A stretch of DNA of 64,000 nucleotides, taken from positions 152,095,307 through 152,159,306 of the forward strand of contig VDFB02047230.1 in assembly GCA_007258455.2 (NCBI GenBank), read 5' to 3'. The notes under the pieces were generated by a model. It saw only the letters and a list, made by a program, of their open reading frames with translations, did no database searches and was not told the DNA's origin. Made by a program: the position numbers and the translations under genes. How positions within the stretch are numbered: position 1 is the stretch's first letter; each line of letters begins with the position of its first letter. Below are positions 13,201-22,619 of the stretch, piece after piece. This DNA is from Sequoia sempervirens (Eukaryota; Streptophyta; Pinopsida; Cupressales; Cupressaceae).

Positions 13201-16200
13201 TAATGCAGTGCATAACAAAATAAACATATATTGGAAAACCTTTGTAAATTATAAACTCTCCTATTATATCTAGATAAATGAAGTTGAAATTAAAATGTAC
13301 AAGGTTTTTCTTTTCTAACAAAAGAAGATAAATATATTAATTGAGAGCCAAGAAAGTGTTACATCAAAATGATTTCCAAATAGCAATAGCTCTGAATAAA
13401 ACTTGAAAAATAAAAAAAATGAAAATGTTTTTCAATATTCCACCATCTCCAAGAGAAAACCAAGAATCCAACATAACAAACAATCGTAAAGAAGATTCTA
13501 ATTAACCTAAATAACTTTATTTAATATTTTAATGGAGTACTATCAATACACCTCAAATGAGGGGGTCTATTTTATTAAATTTTTCAAGATTTATACCATT
13601 TATAATTATTGTCCAAAAAGTGTAAACTATCTTTATATCACTCTTAAACAACTTTATTCAATATTTTAATAGAACACTATCAATGTAGCCCAAATGAGGA
13701 AGTATTTTTTTTGTTGTCCAAGAAATGTTAATTGTTTTCTATATTACTCTTTATTGATGTACTCTTGCTATCAATGTACACAAATTGCACAACCATCAAA
13801 TACATATAAAATAATCATATATAACAACCTTTAGTAAATTGACATAAATTATTTAAATAGTAAAATTTAAATCCCTTAAATATTATTATTGAAGCATCAA
13901 TTTTAGTGTCTGTAGATATATAATATATTTAAATGTTGTTATATTACTTAAAATTGAACATTTAATATATTTTAATATTTAGATATGCATGCCTTCGTGT
14001 AATAGCTCCTTTTTTATGGGTTGTGGAAGTATTGTAAATAAATGGTATATTGGAAAGGAACATTTTTAGTAAAGAAAATGTCCATCACACATAACATATA
14101 ATGTTTATTACAAAAATTATTTAGGATTTGTAAATCTTTTTTTTTTTATCATATAAAAGATTTTTATCTTTTAGAATAAAATATTTTTTAAATGATTTTG
14201 AATTTGTAAAGATTGTTGTCTTCTTTATTAAGTTGAGAGAAATATTTTACAATAAATAATTAAAATTATAAAATAATTGTCAAGTAAATAAATAACTCTT
14301 CAAAAAATAAATATAGTTCTTGAAATAAAAAATAATGTAAAAAATAAAAAATAAAAAAAATTCTTAAATAATTTTAAAGTAATAAAAAATAGCTCTTCAG
14401 TAAATAAGAATAATTTCATATAAAGATAAATAAACAATGTAATTAAATTAAAATAGTAATTAAAAAGTTAAAAAACAAAATAAAATAGCACCCCAAGTTA
14501 ATCCAAAATGTTTTAAATAATATAGAATAAATAAATAATTTTTAAACAATTTTAAAACAAAATAGAAAGACTTTTTATGTAAATAAAATAAATGTAAAAT
14601 AATTCTTAGATAAATAAAATAAAATATTTTTTCTTTAAATTAAATGATTGATATAAATAAAGATACTTCTTTAAATAAAAATAAAAGAAATAATTAAAAA
14701 TAAAATAAAATAATAATTATTTTGTATTGTTCCTTCCAATCTTATTATAGATGTAACATACAATTGATATTATTAAATCTAAATAACTAGATTAAATATA
14801 TATCTAATAAGAGGATTACAATATGATGAGCAAGCATACATACAAACCAAAAGTCATACTTCAACTAAGCATCCATGAGCAAGGGAATCCCATTTGTCAA
14901 AAGTCACTTAAGGGATGAACTTGGCACAATCTGAGAATTTGAACCTTGGTAGATTATGTGATTAAGGAACTTACCGCCATCCTCATGGATTGTTCTCAAT
15001 CAATTGAACTACAACCAAAATATTTTGGATATAAAATATGTTATTGCCATAATCCAAAACATACCGATATATATATTTATTTATTTGAATCCCAATTCTT
15101 TTAAAAATAAGCACCTAATTTAGTTTATTAGATACATTCTGCTAAATAAATTATATTCATATTGGTTTTAATTTGTTATTTCAACTAAATAATGTGGATG
15201 ATTCTATTTTCATGGTTTCTCTTATCCAGGGATGAAGGAAGGTTGTTGAAGAGTATTGTAAATTATGTTTTGAAAAAATCCAACAAAGAGTCATTGATGG
15301 TTGCAAAACATCCTGTGGGTCTTGACGAATTAGTAGAAAATTTTGAAAAAAATGTTCTTGAAGATTCCAAAAATGTGCAAATTGTGGGGATTGTTGGCAT
15401 GGGTGGGAGTGGAAAAACCACTCTTGCAAAAGAATTGTATAACAAGAAAATGTCTTCCATCTATAAATGCAGTTTTGTTTTTGATATACGGGAAGCAGCA
15501 GTTAACAAAAATTTGCACCATAAGCAGAAAAGGCTGTTGGAAGACCTTGGTTTCAAAGAAGATGATTTATCATTTGATAACATAGAAAGTGGAAAATCAA
15601 TCTTAAAAAAGAAATTGAGCTCTCTTCAAGTACTTATTGTTTTGGATGACATAGATCATCAAGATCAATTAGATGCTTTATTGCCAATAACAGATTTTGG
15701 ATGGAGTAGTTTAATTATTGTCACCAGCCGTGAATCAGATGTTCTTCAATCATGGGGAGTCTCTTCAATTTATCAAATGAAAGAGTTAAATCATGAACAT
15801 GCTAGAGAGCTTTTATGCTGGCATGCTTTTCTACAATCTTCTCCTTCAAAAGAATTTGAAGATATTGTTGAAAAATTTGTAAAATTTTGCAATGGATTGC
15901 CTTTATCTCTTAAGGTATTTGGAGGACTGCTTTATAAAAAGCCTATAGAATATTGGAATTCTCAATTAAATAAGGCATCGAGAATATTGCCCAAGGATAT
16001 TAAAGAGAGGCTTAAAATAAGCTTCGACGCACTAGATAAAGAAGAACAAGATATATTTTTAGATATCGCTTGTTTTTTCATAGGAGAAGAAAAAAAATTG
16101 GCCATTGCAGTGTGGGATGGGTCAGGATGGGATGGGATACATAGTTGGATAGTGCTTGAGAATAAGTGTCTGGTTGAGGTCGACGACTGTAATCAAATCA

Positions 16201-19200
16201 AGATGCATGATCAGCTGAGGGATCTCGGAAGAGAAATTGCGATGGGAAGGCCACCCTTCCGTGTTTGGTCAACACAACAAATCACGGAGATTCAGAAACA
16301 GAACGCGGTGAGCTTAATATATTCTATTACTTAGCATGGAAGCCTTGTTCGTTCATTGGCTTAATTGTTTTAAAGCTTTTTGCTTTTGCATTTTCCATTC
16401 AGGGAAGAGTGCTCATTAGGGGGATTAAAGCGGCGACAGAGGATTTCTATGAAAAGTGCTCATCCTTTCCCCGTACACCTTTTGAAGAGTTTGTGGAGCT
16501 TGTGAAAGGCTGTTCTACAAGTTTTAAGGGCCTTACACCTTCTATCCTTGTTGTTAAGGGGAATTATTTTACAGAAGAACTAGCAACACTATTTCCAGGC
16601 CTTGTCTGGCTGCGATTGCTCAATTTTCCGGAGATAGCTCTTCCGTCGTGGCTAATGTTGAAGAATTTAAGAGTTTTAGAGCTTCCAAAAGCTAGATACT
16701 TACAAGAATTGTGGAATGACACTGCTGATGTAAGTATATTCATTTTGCTTTGTCAATATTTATACAATCATATGTTTAGTTAGGTGTTTCATAATTTCTC
16801 ACGGTTTGCTCTGAATTGAAATGCAACGTGGCTGCAGGCTCCATTGGAATTAAGATTGCTGAATCTTGTAGGTGCCCCAAGTTTCCTCAGATTTCCGAGG
16901 ACAATAGGATGTCTTAAACATTTGAGAAGGATATGCTTGGATTCTGACGGTGACACACTTTCGAGGGCAAGGAGACGGGAAAAAATTATTTCAATGGGCA
17001 TTTTTCCATATCGTCTTCAAGGTCCACGGGAATATATTCCAATGGGCAGTCTTCCAGAAGGGTTTTGTCTACTTGAGTCGCTGGAGCACCTCCAGCTAAG
17101 TGGATGTGGCGAGCTAACATCACTGCCTAGCAACTTTGGCCATTTGACAAATCTGCGACATCTGGATTTGGATTATTGCCCGAAGCTGAGGATGTTTCCT
17201 GATTCTTTTAAGCAGCTTATACATCTACAGTATATCAATTTCCATGGTTGCCAGAAGCTCACCTTCACGTCAGAGAACAATTTCATTTTGGAAAATATGA
17301 CAAAGCTGGAGACTCTGGATTTTTCAGACTCTTCAGAATTGCAGAAGCTACCTCAGCATATCACAAATCAGTTGTCGCTCAGACATCTGTATTTGACAGA
17401 CACCAGGTTAAGGGAATTACCAAGTAACATTGGTAAACTGAGCAAATTGGAGGTGCTGGAAATAGGGGGTGCTTTCTTAACGTTGCCAACTTCTATTATG
17501 AATTTGTCGTCCTTGATTCGTCTTCATATTTCCAATTGTTATGGATTACAATTTCTACCTGAGTCTATAGGTCATTTGTCCTCTTTGACTAGTCTTAACA
17601 TTTCTAATTGTAGTGGATTGAAAACTTTACCTGAGTCTATAGGTCATTTGTCCTCTTTGATTACTCTTGACATTTCTAATTGTAGTGGATTGAAAACTTT
17701 ACTTGAGTCTATAGGTCATTTGTCCTCTTTGACTAGTCTTTCCATTGATAGTTGTAGTGAATTGAAAACTTTACCCGAGTCTTTAGGTCATTTGTCCTCT
17801 TTGACTAGTCTTTCCATTTCTGATTGTAGTGAATTGAAAACTTTACCTGAGTCTACAGGTCATTTGTCCTCTTTGACTAGTCTTTCCATTTCTATTTGTA
17901 GTGGATTGAAAACTTTACCTGAGTCTATAGGTCATTTGTCCTCTTTGACTCTTCTTTCCATTCGTAGTTGTAGTGGATTGAAAACTTTACCTGAGTCTAT
18001 AGGTCATTTGTCCTCTTTGACTAGTCTTGAAATTTTTAACTGTAGTGGATTGAAAACTTTACCTGAGTTTACAGGTCATTTGTCCTCTTTGCCTGGTCTT
18101 ATCATTTCTTCTTGTAGCAAATTGAAAGCTTTACCGGAGTCTATAGGTCATTTGTCTCCTTTGACTTATCTTAGAATTTTGTCTTGTAGTGGATTGGAAA
18201 CTTTACCCGAGTCTATAGGTCATTTGTCCTCTTTGACTAGTCTTGTCATTTCTTCATGTAACAAATTGAAAACTTTACCCGAGTCTATAGGTCATTTGTC
18301 CTCTTTGACTAGTCTTCACATTTCTGTTTGTAGTGGATTGGAAACTTTACCCGAATCTATAGGTCATTTGTCCTCTTTGACTAGTCTTAACATTTCAAAT
18401 TGTAATGAATTGAAAACTTTACTAGAGTCTGGATGCCATTTGTCCTCTTTGGTATCTTTACCTGAGCCTGTAGCAAGTCTTACTCAGTTAGAAGAACCGA
18501 GCACAGAGTCTACTCAAGAGAAGTCTCTTCCAAAAACAAGTGCGCAGTTCCGCAAGCTTCAAAATCTGGCTATTTGGAGCTGTCCGATCACAGAACTGGC
18601 TTTCCTGTCGGGTTCCTCTTCTTCTTCATTGTGCTACCTCAAAGAGATTTCTTTAAGCTTCACGCTTGTGTCGAGGATTTCAATCTCTCAAGAATGTTGC
18701 CCCAGCCTGGAAACTCTAAAACTTCACTGGAATGAGCAGTTAGTAGAGATCGAAACATTGCCAACATCAGTCAAGTCCATAAAGTTGAGTGACTGTAAAA
18801 TGCTGAAGGGCATAAGTGTTATTGGTCGCATGGTAAATCTTGAGACACTGTCTATAGAGAACTGCGGGGATGAGTTCGAGGAGCTTCCAAATTTTGCAGA
18901 TCTATTCTGCCTTAAAGAATTTGAAATCATAGAACCTGCTGTTCAACTTAAGCAAATAGAAGGCTTGGAAAATTGCACATCATTGGAGACGTTGAGAGCA
19001 ATAACTTGCTTCAACGTGCCGGTCATTAAAAATCTTGAGCATATGGAAAGACTGAGGACAGTAGTGCTCTCAGCACCATGCAACATATCAGCAATCGGAC
19101 CTTGCCTTCAAACTATAAAGGTAATAGTAGTCTTCAGATTCATGGACTAATTATTATCTCGAGTGTTAATTAGTTGACCTTAAATTTTATACTGTTTGCA

Positions 19201-19690
19201 GAAATGGCCATATGAATGTATAATATGCGCAAGAACAGAGCAAGGTGTGGAATCAGTTGTGAATTCATTTGCCTTTCCTGGTCTCACTTTGGTTGATTCA
19301 TGCGTGGAGGAGTCTGGTGGTGGATACTTAAGTAAGTTGAGGTTAATATGCAGGCAGAGGCGTTCTTCCAACGCGGCAGCGATGGTGTGCTTTGCCATAA
19401 ATACCACTTCAGCAGGTGCCTCTGTAGCGTTGTGGAACATAAGTATAGGTAATGGAATTGGGATGTCCAACATGGAAATAGGCTTAGGTAAACTGAAAGA
19501 GGGGAAATGGGTTGTCATAGGTATTTTCACACAACCTTCCCACTGGCTTAAGAAAGAGGAGTACCGGCTCGCCATACGGGACAGAGGAAAGTCAGTGTTG
19601 GATGATAAAGTGAGAGGAATGTTAGTGATGGGCGAGCAAGCGAGTGTTGAAGAGGCTTTTAAAAAATTACTGCTATATTTTGGGATGTAA
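3723..19690 (+). CDS. TIR-NBS-LRR (TNL) disease-resistance receptor, five exons, TIR exon frameshifted
   Basis: This is a plant intracellular immune receptor of the TNL class. In this family the TIR domain is an NADase signalling module, the NBS (NB-ARC) is the nucleotide switch, and the LRR senses effectors or their effects. Exons: 3723-4247 (TIR), 15230-16307 (NBS), 16403-16729 (linker), 16838-19120 (LRR), 19202-19690 (post-LRR domain, TAA at 19688). All introns are GT-AG. Intron 1 is phase 2 and the other three are phase 0, and every junction keeps frame, which strongly supports one gene. The product would be about 1,565 residues. The oddity is a frameshift within the TIR exon, near 3950. 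It makes the full-length product impossible as read, so the gene is either a recent pseudogene or carries an assembly error. The NBS, LRR and C-terminal exons are open from end to end, so decay, if real, is young or confined to the TIR. Confidence 0.85.
4893..5280. repeat. GA/GATA-rich purine tract
   Basis: A run of nearly 400 bases is almost pure purine plus T on the + strand (gagaga, gatagaga and ggagat units of irregular length). It reads as long Ser/Leu/Tyr-rich open frames on the reverse strand, which are low-complexity artefacts. It is a degenerate microsatellite. Confidence 0.9.
5440..5700 (+). pseudogene. Ty3/gypsy gag scrap (zinc-knuckle region)
   Basis: The + frame around 5550-5640 reads FCAYH, a stop, then VPGHSTSEYKALKDKIQQL. 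This is the layout of the gypsy gag nucleocapsid motif (C-x2-H, G-H, then a Lys-rich LKxxIxxL helix). The second Cys of the knuckle is replaced by Tyr, and a TGA sits inside the motif. It is preceded by a helical LLKLLKAHLI stretch usual for that part of gag. No LTR or pol is next to it. It is an old fragment in intron 1. Confidence 0.55.
6172..6262. repeat. Short degenerate minisatellite
   Basis: Three or four units begin with 'catgttgagtaattatt' or a close variant, with spacing of about 23-37 bases. It lies inside TNL intron 1 and no function is suggested. Confidence 0.6.
6411..6492. repeat. Exact 41-bp tandem duplication
   Basis: Two adjacent identical 41-base copies start at 6411 and 6452 (each begins gttagtgcatcgaatcc). 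Identity this high in decayed surroundings points to a recent slippage or repair duplication. Confidence 0.9.
7470..10420 (+). pseudogene. Decayed L1-type LINE in TNL intron 1
   Basis: Non-LTR retrotransposon ORF2 remnants run in the same sense as the gene. Around 7535-7700 the frame reads like the start of the RT domain (DEKASRLDGFPYEFY, then WDIVDNDL). Around 8506-8690 it reads as the RT thumb region (DRVEKNLSYWITKPLPLANK). Around 9440-9610 two adjacent frames give the Cys/His zf-RVT tail (KLAHLAWCIL; FCGHMESL; then FLWFCPKVQEVWT). A segment near 9735-9780 reads FNIWKDRN, another usual C-terminal motif. Frames switch repeatedly and stops are frequent. The 3' part ends with 'caataaagct' and an A-rich stretch near 10390-10420, consistent with a LINE tail. 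The 5' limit is unclear. Confidence 0.65.
11342..12810 (+). pseudogene. LINE-like remnant: coiled-coil ORF and 3' tail
   Basis: A broken + frame at about 12190-12520 is rich in Lys/Glu heptads (IEEMAMIVLEMKNDYQKR; TEKLKELKEEHVAEL), like a coiled-coil or an ORF1-type protein. It is followed by a T-rich 3' region and the motif 'agggttttgagtcccttcaaaacc' ending near 12785, then an A-rich end (cttaaataaaaaac). Related motifs occur three times near 29.3-29.45 kb, which suggests a shared LINE 3' end. No RT is visible between them. The family call is tentative. Confidence 0.35.
15230..16307 (+). CDS. TNL exon 2: NBS (NB-ARC) domain
   Basis: This exon is open throughout and holds the complete nucleotide-binding switch. 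P-loop GMGGSGKTT is at 15396-15422. Kinase-2 LIVLDDID is at 15633-15656 and ends in Asp, as is typical of TIR-type rather than CC-type receptors. RNBS-B reads IIVTSRESDVL. GLPL is intact at 15894-15905. RNBS-D reads FLDIACFFIGEE. The MHD motif (MHDQLRDLGREI) is at 16203-16211. All key residues are present, so the switch looks functional. The exon begins after tccAG at 15229 and ends before GTGAGC at 16308, in phase 0. The open frame extends upstream to an ATG at 15192, but that is intron sequence. Confidence 0.93.
16403..16729 (+). CDS. TNL exon 3: NBS-LRR linker
   Basis: A 109-codon exon starts after 'ttccattcAG' and ends before GTAAGT at 16730, with both ends in phase 0. It opens GRVLIRGIKAATEDFYEK, the RGI(K)-type start common to the exon after the NBS in TNLs. 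It continues with hydrophobic strands (LVWLRLLNF; LKNLRVLELPKA) that look like the first degenerate leucine-rich repeats. No defects were seen. Confidence 0.85.
16838..19120 (+). CDS. TNL exon 4: leucine-rich repeats
   Basis: A 761-codon open exon lies between 'ggctgcAG' (ending 16837) and a GTAATA donor at 19121, in phase 0 at both ends. It is built of plant-type LRRs of about 23-24 residues. The N-terminal third (to about 17560) and the C-terminal third (from about 18425) are irregular, as is normal in TNLs. The middle is a very regular array of 24-residue repeats (listed separately). In this class the LRR surface is the usual recognition face. No stops or frameshifts were seen. Confidence 0.92.
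17561..18424 (+). repeat. Twelve 72-bp in-frame repeats encoding 24-residue LRRs
   Basis: Twelve consecutive units of exactly 72 bases start with GAGTCTATAGGTCAT or close variants, and no unit contains an indel. Each encodes a framework ExxGHLSSLTSLxIxxCxxLKTLP. Most framework codons are identical at DNA level. Differences are concentrated at the residue between Leu and Ile (N, D, S, E, I, R, V, H) and the two residues after Ile (SN, DS, SD, SI, RS, FN, SS, LS, SV). These are the solvent-exposed beta-strand positions of an LRR. A degenerate unit precedes the array and a broken one (ESGCHLSSL) follows. Confidence 0.95.
19202..19690 (+). CDS. TNL exon 5: post-LRR C-terminal domain
   Basis: The exon begins after 'tgtttgcAG' (19201) in phase 0 and ends at TAA 19688-19690, 162 codons. 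It is not leucine-rich. It reads as a beta-rich domain (MVCFAINTTSAGASVALWNI; GKWVVIGIFTQPSHWL), which resembles the post-LRR (C-JID/PL-type) domain found after the LRRs of many TNLs. Those domains can contact the ligand. The assignment is by position and general character, not by a clear motif. Confidence 0.75.
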   Translation, partial: KWPYECIICARTEQGVESVVNSFAFPGLTLVDSCVEESGGGYLSKLRLICRQRRSSNAAAMVCFAINTTSAGASVALWNISIGNGIGMSNMEIGLGKLKEGKWVVIGIFTQPSHWLKKEEYRLAIRDRGKSVLDDKVRGMLVMGEQASVEEAFKKLLLYFGM

Positions 19691-22390
19691 ATAGGCTGAA
19701 GCGCAAAGCTAAGCAAATAGAATAGAGATTTGTGGAGGCTTTTATGAAATGCCTGCAATGTTTGGGGATGTAAAATTAAACTAAATTTTCATCGAATGCA
19801 AGGAAAGTATAAATTTTCAAAGTTTTTAAGGTAAGTTATACATGAATTTATTTAAATATAATTGAAAAAAAAATACAATTCAGTTTTTTAATTAGGTTAA
19901 GATGTTTTTTAATTTGTAAAAGTTTTTTTTTATAAGATTATTCAAAAAAATCAATTAAATATATACTAATATAAATTAATTGGAAGATTTTTATGAATTA
20001 TTATATTTTTAAATTTAATATTAATTAAAAAAAGAAAAAGTAATCGATAAGAGTATTTATGAATGGATTTGATAATATATGATGAAATATATTATCATTC
20101 AATTTATTTTCTCATTTTCAACATTAAGTTCTTCCTCGCACATAAGAAGCATATGTATACCTAGGAGAAATACTTAAATATAAATTACATCAAAGGTTAT
20201 TTTTTGTATTAAATAAGTACATGATATTAGACAAGTTTAGGTATGGATTTACTTATATTCTAATAGTGTAAATGGTAATATAAGCTATACTATTTTTCAT
20301 TACTTAATGAGTTTATGACCTAAACATTCATTTTCATTGATCAATTCAAATACATTGCTTCCAAACTAATATAAGAACTCATCTAGTGATTAAATAATAA
20401 TATCAATGCCTATTTAATCATGCAAAGATCTTCACATTGTGTTTTTTGAAGTGGTAATAATTCATGAACAAGTTCTAGAAAGCTTTAGCCACAACTCTAT
20501 CAAAATATAATATTTTTAGTTTGGAACAAAGAAAATCTAAGAGTACAAACCTATTACTAAATATAAAAAGGGCTCTAGAAAACTCATGAAATTTATGTTT
20601 CTACAAGGAGGTGGGAACCACTACAAAACCTTAGTTTATAGCATAAAACCTTGGTATTTATTGTAATTGTCTCATTTCTCACAATTTATGTCGAATTTGA
20701 AGATGGAATTTTTACATTGGATTTTTTAAAATATGACTTAGACTAACATTCAATATGAAATATTCACCTTTGGAATCATGCTACACCATTAAAGAATTAC
20801 TAACAACTTTAAATGACTTATATTTGATCCCCCAAAATTTTAATGAATAGAACCTTTATCGCTAAAAACATGAAAATTAAATATTAACCAAAAAATTTAA
20901 TTGAGATTGAATTTTATTCTACACTAGTCCATTTAAACATAAATCCACCCAACAATTATATCCAGCATTCAAAATTCATAAACAGGTCTTTTGAAATAAA
21001 ATATTAATTTCACCATACTTTTGAAAATAAAATATTAATTTCACCATTAATTCAAATAACTATGAATTATTCATTCACAAACCTTCTTCAAATGAAGTTA
21101 CAAGAGATAGATTTTTAAAAAATAATTTTTAATTCCAACTTAGACTACTTACATACTTGTAATTGTTAAGGAGCTTGGAGGATACAATAAAATTCTCAAC
21201 ATCTAAAACCTTAAACAACCCATTCTTGAGCTATATCTTATTCTCTTTTTCTCCTTCAACATATACCTATCTCGTACATTTAGTAAATATATAACCCACA
21301 TGAGAGATTCTAAATGAAGTATGGAAACACCATAATTATGCAAATAGATTTTAATCTTTTATCAAATATAAAATACATTCTACAAAATGAACCTATAATA
21401 TGAATAATAGAGGACACAAAAATATACAAAAAGGAAAAACAAAATTATTTCTATTATTTTTATAACACTACTTTGAGGGGGCAACCTTGTAACAGATCAT
21501 ACACTGTAATTATAAATACACAAGATACATTCCATTTAGAAAGTCATTATAGTATATGTCATGCCAAATACAACTAGTACCAACTCATGCATGTGGTGTA
21601 ATTGCTTGTCAAGGACCCATGAGATATTAACTAGGAAAAGCGTACACAATGATTTTTAAAACAACATCACACATCATTGATGACATGACAATGTCATCAA
21701 GCACAAGTTGACTAGACATGATGCCATTATCCTCCAAATTGAAGTTGCACAAGCGAAAGAATTCAACACCAACTGACCACATCTTGTCAAATAAGAGGTG
21801 TAACAACCATAATAAGGGTCACAAAATTAAAGTTTTAACCCTTACAAGACTCAATAAAACTAGGAGGATGAGCTTCTTAATATGAGGTGCAATCATAGAA
21901 TGCTTTCGTGTGATGACACATACCCCAAGACAAAAGATGACACAAATCCCCAATAACAACACCTATGAACATGATCTAAAATTTAGGAGACTCATAAGAC
22001 CATGGGTAACAACTTTTTTTCACAAAATTTTCCAAAAAAAGTTTGAAAATACTCATCATTGTGTATGAAAATTTATAGTGCGAAAAATAGAGAAAAATAA
22101 TAAGCACTATTACAACACAATATTTAGGTGGAAAACATGGTAAAATTATACCAGGAAAAAACCACAGGCAAAGATCTTTTGCATTTTGTTTTTGAGAAAA
22201 TTCAAAAATTACCACAATATTTTGAAAAGTTATAGAAAACATGACTTCAACAAAGTATAAGAAATGAGTTGCAAAGTCCTTGTTGTATACAACTTTTCGA
22301 AAATAGAAAGTACAAATCATACAACTACATGTCAAACATTTGTCAAAATGGCCAAAAATAAAGAGTCCATACAATTTGTTGTATGGAGGG
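19691..22390. other. AT-rich intergenic DNA, no feature seen
   Basis: This is the downstream flank of the TNL gene. A near-exact 30-base direct repeat (cttttgaaataaaatattaa and on) occurs at about 20988 and 21018. Nothing else stands out. Confidence 0.6.
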
Positions 22391-22391
22391 A

Positions 22392-22618
22392 CAATAGTGC
22401 TTTCAAGGACTATAGTGCCCTAGGAGGACTCCAATGCCTAGATGGGACACTAGGACCTAGGTGGATAACTAGCACCCAAGTGGGACATTATTGCCTAAGC
22501 ATGGATGTCTTAGACTAGTACAAGTGTCCTATTTTGGTGCAAGAGTCCTAAACTAGCGTTGTAGTCCTCCCTAGTGTAGTAGTCTAATCTTGGCATTGGA
22601 GTCCTTCCTAGTGAGAAA
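22392..22618. repeat. Degenerate minisatellite, period about 19 bp
   Basis: About twelve units of 18-20 bases have the rough form 'agtcctagactagtgcaa'. The gtcct/gcccta cores at 22525, 22543, 22563, 22581 and 22600 are spaced 18-20 bases apart, and more diverged units extend back to about 22392. No two units are identical, so the array is old. Confidence 0.65.
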
Positions 22619-22619
22619 A

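Larger units (their letters stand above)
4248..15229 (+). other. TNL intron 1, about 11 kb, TE-filled
   Basis: The donor GTAAGT is at 4248 and the acceptor tccAG ends at 15229. Exon 1 ends with GA and exon 2 begins with G, which restores a Glu codon. In most angiosperm TNLs this intron is short. Here it contains a poly-T run (about 4330-4350), a GA-rich tract, a gypsy gag scrap, a decayed LINE and a second LINE-like 3' end. The last 2.4 kb (12811-15229) is AT-rich with no recognisable feature. The long intron fits a gymnosperm genome. Confidence 0.8.

Noticed and set aside
15192..15229. ATG at 15192 as the start of a TIR-less NBS-LRR gene
   Set aside because: The codons before 15230 are intron-like, and the phase-2 acceptor at 15229 fits the exon 1 donor exactly. 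A separate gene would need its own promoter in AT-rich DNA with none visible.
17561..18424. 72-bp repeats as a CRISPR array or satellite
   Set aside because: They are contiguous, in frame, and encode leucine-rich repeats within a spliced exon.
19180..19758. 192-residue reverse-strand frame
   Set aside because: It lies antisense to TNL exon 5, which has correct splice sites and the expected position; the antisense frame has no recognisable domain.
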